A stretch of DNA of 64,000 bases from CBDBBY01 sp965205055 (GTDB taxonomy: Bacteria > Pseudomonadota > Alphaproteobacteria > Rhodobacterales > Rhodobacteraceae). This document shows, piece by piece, positions 35,085 through 43,677 of the stretch (position 1 is the first letter of the stretch; every line of letters starts with the position of its first letter). Made by a program: the position numbers and the translations under genes. The notes under the pieces were generated by a model. It worked only from the letters and a program-made list of their open reading frames with translations. It did not search any database and was not told the DNA's origin. Where the stretch lies: the NCBI GenBank assembly GCA_965205055.1, contig OZ242030.1, positions 1,054,001 through 1,118,000 on the forward strand. Reading direction: 5' to 3'.

Positions 35085-36037
35085 TCATCCGGATTGCGGC
35101 GCCCAGGGCCGGCGTGATTTGCACAAGGCGTTGGCGATCACCACGAGCTTGCGGGCGACGGCGGTGACAACCACCTTGTGCGGCTTCCCCTCCTTCCGCA
35201 GCCGATCGGCGAACAGCTTCAAGTCCGCGTTGTGAATCGAAGCGACAAGCGCGGCTTGGTACAAGACGCATCGGAGCGCCCGGCGGCCGCCGCCGATCAT
35301 CCGCTTCCCGCGCATCTGGCCGCTGTCCCTCGCGACCGGCGCCAGCCCCGCGAGAGCGGCGGCCTGCTCCCCGGAGATCTGGCCGAGCTCGGGCATCTCC
35401 GCGACCGGCATCGCGCAGGCCACCGGGCCGATCCCGGGAACCGACCGCAGGATGGCGGCGGTCTCGGCCAGGACGGCTTCGTTCGCAAGAAGGCTCCCGA
35501 TCCTCTCTTCCGCCTCGGCGATCCGGCGCTCCAGCAGCTCGAGAAGCTCGTTGGACAAGTCCTCGACCTGGTCGGCCGTGCCGTTCCTCATGTCCGCTTT
35601 GGCCTGCTGCCGCGAGCTTTTGCGAATCTCGACGAGCTGCCTGCGCTTGGTCGCCGGCGCCCCGGGATCGCGCAGCTTTCCGCTCGGCGGCCGGCCTCCG
35701 GGCGGAACGCCATGAAGCGGGCGATCAATTCGGCGTCGATCCGATCCGTCTTGGCCAAAGTGCCTTGGCTTCTCCCGAACGCCTCGGCTTGCGCCGGAGC
35801 GAGCTGCCGCGCTTCGATCCCCGCCGCCGCCATGCTCGCCCGAAGACGCCATTCGTGGCCGCCCGTGGCCTCGAAGCAGACCAGGGCCTCCCTGTCGCCG
35901 GCGATCTTCGCCAGTTCCGAATGGCCGTCGTCCGTGTTCGGCAGGCGGAGCTGGCGGTGGTCGCTCAAGCAATGCAGGTCAATCCAATCGCGCGAGACGT
36001 CCAACCCAATGATCTCCGGGTGTGCTACAGTGTTCAT
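35085..36037 (-). pseudogene. IS110-family transposase with one frameshift
   Basis: Both domains are present: an N-terminal DEDD RuvC-like domain (Asp in IIGLDVS, Glu in CFEATGG, two Asp in TDRIDAE) and a C-terminal transposase-20 domain with SVPGIGPV and the serine-containing ARDSGQMRGKRMIGGGR. They lie in different frames; one base appears missing around 35700-35707, where GRR should continue to SGKLRD. ATG 36037 follows GGAAGAGA. As written the protein is broken in the linker. Programmed frameshifting is not usual in IS110. Confidence 0.8.
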
Positions 36038-36161
36038 GCTCTCTTCCTTCTGGTGCGCGGTCCTCGGCGGCCGCAATCAACTGTTCGAGACGATGAAGAG
36101 AGGCGGCGCTGGCCGTCTTGGTAGCGTGGTCATCCCACAAGAATCATGCGCCATGCGCCGC

Positions 36162-36195
36162 CCCGTCGCCGGCCTTGGCCAAGGCCGGCGACGGG
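36162..36195. repeat. Perfect 34-base palindrome in the IS110 leader
   Basis: CCCGTCGCCGGCCTTGG followed directly by its exact reverse complement. A version with 16-base arms occurs at 30953-30986 and an eroded one near 4830. The conservation of pairing with base changes on both arms (GGCC in one copy, GGTC/GACC in the other) suggests that the folded RNA or DNA is selected. Confidence 0.7.
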
Positions 36196-36361
36196 AACGC
36201 AATATCACAGTCGAGATACAGAAGGATCATGAAACGCACCCAATCTATGGAGATTCCCGAGCTTGGCCGGGGTTATGGCCTGATTTTCTGAAGGCAACCC
36301 ATCCAATGGCAGCTTGATAAAATTGGTTGCAGACAATTTAGTTTTGAAACTAAAGGTCGGT

Positions 36362-36675
36362 ATGAAATGGGAAGTTTCTTTTCACGACGATTTTGAGGCG
36401 GAGTTCGATAATCTTCCCGATCCGGTGCAAGATTCAATCCTCGCGAAAACCGAACTCTTGGCAGGTATTGGCCAGACTTGAGGCGTCCCGCAGATACGCT
36501 TAATGGGTCAAAGCATACGAACATGAAGGAGCTGAGATGCAGTGCGGATGAAGGAGTTTGGCGCAGCGCTTTCGCGTTCGATCCGGAGAGGAAGGCCATT
36601 CTTCCGAAAGCAGGCGACAAGGTCGGCGTCGATCGGAAGCGCTTTTGCCAAAAGCTGATATCCAAAGCAGGCTAG
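36362..36675 (+). pseudogene. higB: HigB/Gp49-like toxin, frameshifted
   Basis: The first frame gives MKWEVSFHDDFEAEFDNLP ending at a stop at 36479, the N-terminal half of a RelE-fold HigB-like toxin. The C-terminal half continues in the next frame with RRPADTLNGSKHTNMKELR and FAFDPERKAILPKAGDK. One base appears missing around 36470-36480. Known HigB proteins cleave mRNA on the ribosome. Toxin-first order with the XRE antitoxin downstream matches higBA. Confidence 0.75.
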
Positions 36676-36713
36676 CGTTTCGACCGGCGCGTTGCAGCAC
36701 AAGAAAGGGTGAG

Positions 36714-37079
36714 GTGATAGGAAAGTCACTGAAAGAAAAACTAGACGCACTTCCTGGAGCCCGGCGGGACCGCATCCTTGCTGAAGCTGACCGATTGCGC
36801 GCCGAATATTTGACGCTTCAGGAACTGCGCAAAGCCAAGAAGCTTGCTCAAACGCAGTTGGTTGAGATTTTGGATATCCGCCAAGCTGCAATTGTTCAAA
36901 TAGAGAAACAAAATGACCTAATGCTTTCGATCTTGCGTAGCCATGTCGAAGCAATGGGCGGCAAGCTGAGCTTGACGGTGGAGTTTCCTGATCACGCGCC
37001 TGTCTCCCTTGAGGGCTTCGGCGACACTGATGAGGAGCCGCCTCGCAAACGGACAGCTGAGAACGCATCACCCGCATAG
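36714..37079 (+). CDS. higA: HigA-like XRE antitoxin
   Basis: About 121 residues from a GTG start. The helix-turn-helix reads LAQTQLVEILDIRQAAIVQIEKQNDL; the segment LSILRSHVEAMGGKLSLTVEFPD is characteristic of HigA antitoxins of Gp49-type toxins. The frame is open further upstream but that part overlaps the toxin remnant and is not conserved. Intact, although its toxin is broken. Confidence 0.82.
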   Translation: MIGKSLKEKLDALPGARRDRILAEADRLRAEYLTLQELRKAKKLAQTQLVEILDIRQAAIVQIEKQNDLMLSILRSHVEAMGGKLSLTVEFPDHAPVSLEGFGDTDEEPPRKRTAENASPA

Positions 37080-37402
37080 AAATGCAAAAATGAGCGGTTC
37101 GTACTGAGGCAGAAGTAATTGATTCAATTCAGGAAAGGCATTCGTGACGACTTTGCCAAGCTTGATTGAGAAAACTATGAACTGCCCCGGGTTTTCCGGG
37201 AAAATCGTCCCTGCTGCTCCAGCGGCAGCGCGGCCGGCGCCTTGATCGCCGAGAAGCTAAGGATGCTCGCGCTTCACGCTTCGCGAATGGCGCATCCATG
37301 CGGAGCGCGACGCCGGAGGGCAGTCGAATCTGAACCGGCAGGAAAATCGAAAATGCCTTGAGCGGAGAATTTTCGGCGCCCATCGGCGGCCACAAAGGAT
37401 CT
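37080..37402. other. Intergenic region, nothing recognised
   Basis: About 320 bases between converging higA and the cytochrome gene. No family match, no clear terminator. Confidence 0.4.
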
Positions 37403-38302
37403 TCAATTCTCCAAACTGGACAGGTACTCCGCAACCGCCTCGTGGTCCTCGAACGGCACATGTGCCGAAAATGCTTGAGTAACCAGAAACATTGAGCTTG
37501 TCTCGCTGACTGAACCGGCCCATTCGTCCAAGCCGTTCAAAATTTTCTGCGCGTCAAGACCGGCGAGTCGAGGCGCCGCTTTTTCTCCGCGTTTCAATGC
37601 TTCGCCGCCTGCGAAAGCTCGGTCGGCGCGCTCGGCGAAAAACGGATTCCGGGGCGTGTGGCACGATCCGCAATGACCGAGTCCGTTGACTATGTATGCT
37701 CCTCGATTCCACGAGGTGCTTTTGCTTGCGTCGAGTTCAAATTCAGAATCGTCGTGAAACGCAAGCTTCCACAAGCCTATTCCGAGTCTGAAGGAGAACG
37801 GAAACGACAATTCGTGATCCTGCGGCCTCGAAGACACCGGCTCCAAGCCATCCAGGTAAGCCTTCAGATGGAGCAGATCCGTCAACTCGGCGCGCGCGTA
37901 CGAAGTATAAGGAAACGACGGAAAGTAATGACGGCCGTCCGGACTGACGCCGGACACCATGGCATTCACAAAATCGACGTCCGTCCATTCGCCGATTCCG
38001 GTTTGAAGGTCAGGCGTGATGTTCGGCGGGAAAAAGGTTCCTGCGAATGTGATCAGCGGACCGCCGCCGATCATTGCGCCGTCATTTGAACTTGATCGGT
38101 GGCAGTCTGCGCAGCCTCCGATGTGAAATAACGTTTCCCCGATTTGCGGGTCGCCAACAAATCCCGCGGGCAGACGCATGGCGAGCTGAGCTTCAGTCAT
38201 TCGAGGCGGATTCGCGAGCCAGAAAAGCATGCCTGCCGCGCCGACCGCGATCACCAATACGGCAACTTGAAAGTATCGCGAAGATTTAAGCCTTCTTAAC
38301 AA
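37403..38302 (-). CDS. Membrane-anchored di-haem cytochrome c
   Basis: 299 residues with an N-terminal membrane anchor (about 11-30) and two haem-binding motifs, CADCH (about 64-68) and CGSCH (about 211-215). Downstream methionines in conserved positions (GAMIGGGP) may serve as ligands. The two-domain layout resembles electron-transfer subunits of alcohol or sugar dehydrogenases. Periplasmic side. It follows a cytochrome c'/c556-like gene by 17 bases, so the two are probably one operon. Confidence 0.88.
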   Translation of the reverse strand: MLRRLKSSRYFQVAVLVIAVGAAGMLFWLANPPRMTEAQLAMRLPAGFVGDPQIGETLFHIGGCADCHRSSSNDGAMIGGGPLITFAGTFFPPNITPDLQTGIGEWTDVDFVNAMVSGVSPDGRHYFPSFPYTSYARAELTDLLHLKAYLDGLEPVSSRPQDHELSFPFSFRLGIGLWKLAFHDDSEFELDASKSTSWNRGAYIVNGLGHCGSCHTPRNPFFAERADRAFAGGEALKRGEKAAPRLAGLDAQKILNGLDEWAGSVSETSSMFLVTQAFSAHVPFEDHEAVAEYLSSLEN

Positions 38303-38319
38303 GTCGCTCCTTCAATCTT

Positions 38320-38760
38320 TCAGTCCACGCGGTATTTCGAATGGCAGGATCTGCAGGTTCCGGAAAGCTCGCCGAACGCTGCCGCAAACTGATCGGCATT
38401 CGCAGCCCCCGCAAGGGACCTTGCCGCGTCCAAAAGCAATGCGCTCTGAACCATGAAACCGTCCATGTCATCGAATATGGCAGGCGCCGCCTCGGTGTTC
38501 GAGCCTGTTTGGCTTCCTGCCGGGAACAAATTCGGCAATGCGGCGGCCATCGGGACGAGAGCGCTTCCGATCAACCTGACGCGATCCGCGTCGAACTCGA
38601 CCCGCCCCCTTGCCATGCCGGCCAAAGGCCGCATCTGCGCGCCGACGAATGACATTATTTCCTGGCGGGCCTTGATCGCGTTGTCGGGAGTTTGACCGTG
38701 CCCCGCTGAGACTGCGCTGGCGAAGATGATCGCCGCCGCAAAGAAGTATCTTTTGACCAT
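38320..38760 (-). CDS. Cytochrome c' / c556-like protein
   Basis: 146 residues: signal peptide (about 1-22), four-helix-bundle sequence beginning IKARQEIMSFVGAQMRPLAGMARG and a single haem motif CRSCH close to the C-terminus, exactly as in the cytochrome c'/c556 family. These act as periplasmic electron carriers or NO-binding proteins. First gene of a two-gene cytochrome operon. Confidence 0.9.
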   Translation of the reverse strand: MVKRYFFAAAIIFASAVSAGHGQTPDNAIKARQEIMSFVGAQMRPLAGMARGRVEFDADRVRLIGSALVPMAAALPNLFPAGSQTGSNTEAAPAIFDDMDGFMVQSALLLDAARSLAGAANADQFAAAFGELSGTCRSCHSKYRVD

Positions 38761-39539
38761 TTCGCACCTCCAAACAGTTTACGGCATTCGTGTCGAATGC
38801 ATTGCGAATCGATTCATATCGGACGCGCGCCAATGCAAGGGCACCACCTGATCGCTGACCGGCTTCCTGAAGCAACCTAACACGTAAAGTTGCGCCAGCA
38901 AGCGCGTTCCGTCTGCCGGTCATTTTCTCGAATCACCAGCGTTTTCAGCATCAGTTCCAGACTTCGCCCTCGACCGCTCCTCTGGTTCGTCAGAGTTGTT
39001 CAAATTCCCGGGTTCGCATGACGGGCATTCTGCGAACTTGGATCTGCATCGCGCCGGCTTTTGTTGCCTTCAGTCCCGGCCTCGCCTGCGAAAGTTCGTC
39101 CCGAATAACTTCTTGTGGCAATCCAGCCGCAGGCGACGCGACCACCTCTTTGAGCGTCTTGATGGCCAAGCAAACCGGATTCGCCGAAGCGTCCTCGGCA
39201 CGGCAATCGGCATTGCATTTGCCCTTTCCGCTTGGATCGCGCTTTCGGGCTGAAAAGCAACGGCAAATTCCGATGCTTGGCGAATCCCATTGCACGAGCG
39301 GCCGAAGAGATTTTCGCTTTCCGGGTCCTGACACTCGAACCGAGGCGCAGACATTGCGGTCAAATGTCCGGCAACAGGACTCGCAGCTCAAACCACTTTT
39401 CGAAAAAGCATGCGTGCGATGAACAAAACAATGGACGCATCCAAGGCTGGCCGCATCACATATTCGTGTTGGCGATACGCTCTCCCGCGGGTCATTGCTC
39501 GGGTTGTCGACGATCTATAATGGAAGCCTTACGGCGGAT
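38761..39539. other. Intergenic region, about 780 bases
   Basis: Open frames on both strands up to about 130 residues were examined; none has a recognisable domain and they overlap one another. No tRNA-like or other RNA structure was recognised. Confidence 0.4.
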
Positions 39540-40241
39540 TCACTGGCTCGCTCGCGCCTCTCGAATCAAGTCCACAACAAACGGACCGACCGACGCAACG
39601 ATCAGTGCAACGCCTTCGGAGTTCGGGTGGATGCCATCGTCCTGCATGTATCTTCGCCTTACCTCTTGCCTGTCGCCTTCAGCGTCGAGCGCAGCGAAGA
39701 ACTTGGGATAAAGAATCGCGCCGTACATTTCCGCAAGTTCAGGGTAAATCGCTTCAAATTCATCCTTGTATTCCGGGCCGTAATTTGATGGCGCTTCGTG
39801 CCCGGCAAGCAATACAGGCAAGCCTCGATTCGACGCGGCAGCCAGAATGCCGTTCAGACTTTCTCTGCTGTGTTCGGGGAGAATGCCCCTGAGCAAATCG
39901 TTGCCTCCCAAAACGACGATTAGCGCGTCCGGCTCGGAAGCCAGCGTCCACTCAATCCTCGCAAGACCGCCTGCCGTCGTATCGCCGGAAACGCCCGCAT
40001 TCTCGACCGTCACGTCCTCGCCATTCGCCCGCAGCCAATTTTCGAGTTGCGGCACGAAGCCCTCTTCGGGCTGCAGCCCGTACCCGTGCACGAGGCTGTC
40101 GCCCAGCGCGACCACGGTGATTGCCTGGGCAGCGCCTGAAGTCGTGAACGCCAGAAAAAAACAAATCGCAGGCGCGACCTTGCGAAGCGCACAGCCGAGT
40201 CCATATTTTGCAGAAGCCGCAATGTGCAAGAGAGCCATCAT
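39540..40241 (-). CDS. tesA: SGNH-family arylesterase / TesA-like lysophospholipase
   Basis: 233 residues from ATG 40241 with a signal peptide ending near SGAAQA. SGNH blocks are intact: VVALGDSLVHGYGL (catalytic Ser), GVSGDTTAGGL, LGGNDLLRG (Asn) and DDGIHPNSEG (Asp and His). A periplasmic esterase or thioesterase is expected. The frame is open far upstream but that part lies over the divergent ABC gene. The start codons of the two divergent genes overlap, an arrangement close to tesA-ybbA in many proteobacteria. Confidence 0.88.
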   Translation of the reverse strand: MMALLHIAASAKYGLGCALRKVAPAICFFLAFTTSGAAQAITVVALGDSLVHGYGLQPEEGFVPQLENWLRANGEDVTVENAGVSGDTTAGGLARIEWTLASEPDALIVVLGGNDLLRGILPEHSRESLNGILAAASNRGLPVLLAGHEAPSNYGPEYKDEFEAIYPELAEMYGAILYPKFFAALDAEGDRQEVRRRYMQDDGIHPNSEGVALIVASVGPFVVDLIREARASQ

Positions 40242-40929
40242 GTCGGAAACCGCCCTTTCATTCGACAACGTGTTTCTGACTCTAGCGGGAAACGCGGGCC
40301 CTGTCGAAATACTGAGGGGAATTTCCTTTGAGGTCGCAAAGGGAAAAACGCTCGGTCTCACAGGGCCGTCCGGCTCGGGCAAATCGTCGTTGCTGATGCT
40401 TGCCGGGGGCCTTGAGCAGGTCTCGGGCGGTGTTGTCACCGCGTTCGGAAAGGATCTTTCCAATATGAACGAAGACGGGCTCGCGCGTTTTCGCAGAGAC
40501 CATATCGGAATCGTCTTCCAGTCGTTCCATCTGATTCCCACGATGACGGCGCTTGAGAACGTCGCGACACCTCTGGAACTGTCCGGACATCGCGACGCAT
40601 TCAAGCGCGCGGAGGCCGAACTCGTCGCCGTTGGGCTCGGCGACCGAATGCAGCACTATCCGTCGCAGATGTCGGGCGGTGAACAGCAGCGCGTCGCCCT
40701 GGCACGCGCTTCGGCGACGCGGCCGGGCATACTTCTGGCGGACGAGCCGACCGGCAATCTCGATGCGGCGAACGGCGCGGCGATTATCGAACTGCTGTTC
40801 GGGTTGCGGGACAGGCATGGAAGCACTCTTATACTTGTCACCCACGCCGCCGAACTCGCCGAAAAGTGCGACCGGGTCATCGGGCTGCGCGACGGGGCGA
40901 TCGGATTCGACATCACGAGGAATGCCTGA
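40240..40929 (+). CDS. ybbA: ABC transporter ATPase, YbbA/LolD group
   Basis: 229 residues. Walker A GPSGSGKSS, Q-loop FQSFHLIPTMTALENV, signature MSGGEQQRVALARA, Walker B ILLADEPTGNLD and the switch His are intact. It belongs to the MacB/LolD/YbbA-type ATPases that work with FtsX-fold permeases. The stop is followed two bases later by the permease ATG. It is divergent from the esterase gene; in other bacteria this pair is linked to export or maturation of lipolytic enzymes (inference). Confidence 0.9.
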   Translation: MSETALSFDNVFLTLAGNAGPVEILRGISFEVAKGKTLGLTGPSGSGKSSLLMLAGGLEQVSGGVVTAFGKDLSNMNEDGLARFRRDHIGIVFQSFHLIPTMTALENVATPLELSGHRDAFKRAEAELVAVGLGDRMQHYPSQMSGGEQQRVALARASATRPGILLADEPTGNLDAANGAAIIELLFGLRDRHGSTLILVTHAAELAEKCDRVIGLRDGAIGFDITRNA

Positions 40930-40931
40930 CC

Positions 40932-43466
40932 ATGGAGCTGTCGGCGGCTGCGAACATCGCTGGACGAGAGCTCAGGGGCGGATTCAGAAGGTTCAGAATC
41001 ATGCTCGCCTGCCTTGCGATCGGCGTCGCGTCGGTGGCTGCGGTCGGATCGGTCAGAACCAGCATTGAACAAGGAATGACGCAGGAGGGCGCCGCCTTGC
41101 TGGGCGGCGATGCGGAAATCGAGTTCACCTACCGCTTCGCCGACGAAGCTGAAGTGTCATGGATGCAAGAGAACTCGCGATCAATCTCCGAGGTCGTCGA
41201 GTTCCGTTCAATGGCCGTCGTGGACGGGGCGCAAAGCACCGACCGCGCGCTTACGCAAGTGAAGGGCGTCGACTCTCTCTATCCATTGTACGGCAGCGTG
41301 CAGCTGGAGCCGGATATCGAACTTGAGGAGGCCTTCTCGGCTGGCGGCGGCGTTCCGGGGGCCGTCATGCATCCGACCCTTGCGGATAGATTGGGGATTT
41401 CGATCGGCGACGCCTTCAAGCTGGGCACCAAAGACTTCAGACTGGCGGCGACTTTGGTCAGCGAGCCCGACAGCGCGATCGGGGGCATAGGCATCGGACC
41501 GCGAACCATCGTGCTTCTCACCGATCTGGATGGAACTGGGCTGATCACTCCCGGCTCGCTTTTTTCTTCGAAATACAGATTGCTGCTCCCGGCGGGGACC
41601 GACTTGGACAGCGTGCAGGCCGAAACTGAACGGCTCTTCGCAGACAGCGGCCTGAGGTGGCTGGACAGCAGGAATGCGGCTCCCGGCGTCAGGGAATTCG
41701 TCGAGCGGGTCGGGGCATTTCTTGTTTTGGTCGGGTTGGCCGGTCTCGCGGTGGGCGGAGTCGGCGTGTCCGCCGCCGTGAAAACCTATATCGAATCGAA
41801 AACCGCCGTGATTGCGACCCTCAAGTCGCTCGGAGCGGACCGAGGCACCATTCTTGCTTCGTACCTGATGCAGGTCGGCGTCATGGTCGCGATCGGAATT
41901 GGATTGGGCTTGCTCGTTGGAGGAGTCCTGCCGGTCGCGATCGCGCCCCTCGTTGAAGACCTGCTGCCGATCCCGGCGACGCTCGGCATCCATCCCGCGC
42001 CGCTTGCGGAAGCGGCGCTTTACGGAGCGCTGAACGGCTCCGCTTTTGCGCTCTGGTCGATTTCGCGCACGGACAACATAAAGGCGGCAACGCTATTCAG
42101 AGACGCCGCCGAGAGCAGGCGCGGGATCCCGTCCATGCCGATTCTGATTGTTGTCGCCGCCCTGACCGCCGCGCTCGTAGGCGCAGCGGCAATGCTGTCC
42201 GGCATACCGCGTCTGGCGCTTTGGACTGCGGGAGGCATCATCGGAACTCTTGCGTTGCTCGCCGTCTCGTCTATCGCAATGCGCTGGATCTCGAAAAGAC
42301 TCGCCCGCGCTTCCGTGTTGCGCGGGAAAACCATTGTGAGACTTGCCTTCGGCTCCATCGGAGGCCCCTCCTCCGAGACGGCATCAGTCGTGCTTTCCTT
42401 GGGTCTGGGGCTGACCGTGCTTGCCGCCGTGGGTCAAATCGCCGCGAATTTGAACAATGCCATAGCAGAAGATCTGCCGGAAAGCGCGCCGTCCTATTTC
42501 TTCATCGACATTCAGAACGAACAGCTTTCCCAGTTCAAGGACCTTACGGTCGGAAACTCATTCGTCTCCGAAGTCGACACGGCGCCGATGCTGCGCGGAA
42601 TCATCACGCGGATCAACGGGCTGCCTGCCAGGGACATCGCCGGGGAGCATTGGGTTCTCCAAGGAGACCGGGGCGTCACCTATTCCGATCTTCCGCCGGA
42701 AGGAACGATATTGACTGAAGGCGAATGGTGGCCCGAAGATTACGCCGGACCGCCATTGGTAAGCTTTTCGGATGAAGAAGCCCGCGAGCTCGGCCTGAAG
42801 ATCGGCGACAAGATCACGATCAACATTCTGGGCCGCGATATTGAAGCCGAAGTGGCAAGCTTCCGGGTCGTCGACTTTTCTACGGCAGGGATCGGATTCA
42901 TTCTGTCCTTGAGCCCGAATGCGCTGGCAGGCGCGCCTCATACCCACATCGCCACCGTCTATGCGGAAGACGAAGGCGAACAGGACGTCTTCAAGGATGT
43001 CACGTCGGCCTTCCCGAACGTGACGGCGATCAGCGTGAAAGAAGGAATTGAAAGAGTGGCAGGCGTCTTGTCCAGCTTGGCCGCGGCAATCACCTACAGT
43101 TCGTCGACCACGCTCCTCACCGGATTCATCGTCCTTATCGGCGCAGCCGCAGCCGGAGAGCGCGCACGCGTGTTCGAGTCTTCCGTGCTGAAGGTCCTCG
43201 GTGCGACCCGGTTCAGGATTCTTGCTGGTCTCGCCGTGCGTTCGGCTCTTCTTGGAGTTGCTGCGGGCTTGGTTGCAATCGGCGCGGGAGCGGCGGCAGG
43301 TTGGGCGGTCATGGTGTTCGTCATGGAATCCAGCTTCAGTTTCGAGCCGGTTTCGGCGATTTCAATCGTCTTCGGCGGCGCCGTGGCATCGCTTGTCGCC
43401 GGACTGCTCTTCGCTCTCGGACCGCTCAACGCGAGCCCGTCAAGAGTTCTGCGTTCCAAGGAATAA
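40932..43466 (+). CDS. ybbP: FtsX-like ABC permease, YbbP group
   Basis: 844 residues, the usual size of YbbP. An N-terminal helix after GGFRRFRIMLACLAIGVA, a large periplasmic domain, a first FtsX module (about 270-400), a central pair of helices (about 400-450) and a C-terminal FtsX module (about 700-840, ending NASPSRVLRSKE). Functions with the upstream ATPase; about ten membrane helices. The conserved SLRTSIEQG-like and LKSLGADRGTI coupling segments are present. Confidence 0.9.
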   Translation: MELSAAANIAGRELRGGFRRFRIMLACLAIGVASVAAVGSVRTSIEQGMTQEGAALLGGDAEIEFTYRFADEAEVSWMQENSRSISEVVEFRSMAVVDGAQSTDRALTQVKGVDSLYPLYGSVQLEPDIELEEAFSAGGGVPGAVMHPTLADRLGISIGDAFKLGTKDFRLAATLVSEPDSAIGGIGIGPRTIVLLTDLDGTGLITPGSLFSSKYRLLLPAGTDLDSVQAETERLFADSGLRWLDSRNAAPGVREFVERVGAFLVLVGLAGLAVGGVGVSAAVKTYIESKTAVIATLKSLGADRGTILASYLMQVGVMVAIGIGLGLLVGGVLPVAIAPLVEDLLPIPATLGIHPAPLAEAALYGALNGSAFALWSISRTDNIKAATLFRDAAESRRGIPSMPILIVVAALTAALVGAAAMLSGIPRLALWTAGGIIGTLALLAVSSIAMRWISKRLARASVLRGKTIVRLAFGSIGGPSSETASVVLSLGLGLTVLAAVGQIAANLNNAIAEDLPESAPSYFFIDIQNEQLSQFKDLTVGNSFVSEVDTAPMLRGIITRINGLPARDIAGEHWVLQGDRGVTYSDLPPEGTILTEGEWWPEDYAGPPLVSFSDEEARELGLKIGDKITINILGRDIEAEVASFRVVDFSTAGIGFILSLSPNALAGAPHTHIATVYAEDEGEQDVFKDVTSAFPNVTAISVKEGIERVAGVLSSLAAAITYSSSTTLLTGFIVLIGAAAAGERARVFESSVLKVLGATRFRILAGLAVRSALLGVAAGLVAIGAGAAAGWAVMVFVMESSFSFEPVSAISIVFGGAVASLVAGLLFALGPLNASPSRVLRSKE

Positions 43467-43677
43467 ACGGCAGCGCCCATTTCGATCGCTCCATCCGGGT
43501 CGCGAATCACCATTTTGCCCTTAGCGGAATAAGGCTGGCCTCACTGCGTTTCCGGCATCTGGCAATCGACGTTGAGCGTGATCGAATCAGGCAAGATAAG
43601 TGCTGAACCCGTACACTCTTTTGACTATGGACGCTGAGTAGGTTAAGTTTTGCGCGGGGCAACCAAGGACAAGACCG

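Larger units (their letters stand above)
35060..36230 (-). mobile_element. IS110-family element with frameshifted transposase and intact-looking leader
   Basis: Transposase gene on the minus strand plus a non-coding leader of about 190 bases (36038-36230). The leader contains a contiguous 34-base perfect palindrome at 36162-36195 (arm CCCGTCGCCGGCCTTGG). IS110 elements lack terminal inverted repeats, so the true ends cannot be fixed by eye; limits are approximate. The upstream leader is where active members encode the bridge RNA that pairs with target and donor. Confidence 0.75.

Noticed and set aside
35085..36037. Programmed frameshift in the IS110 transposase
   Set aside because: IS110 transposases are single-frame; there is no slippery heptamer at the junction, so inactivation or sequence error is more likely.
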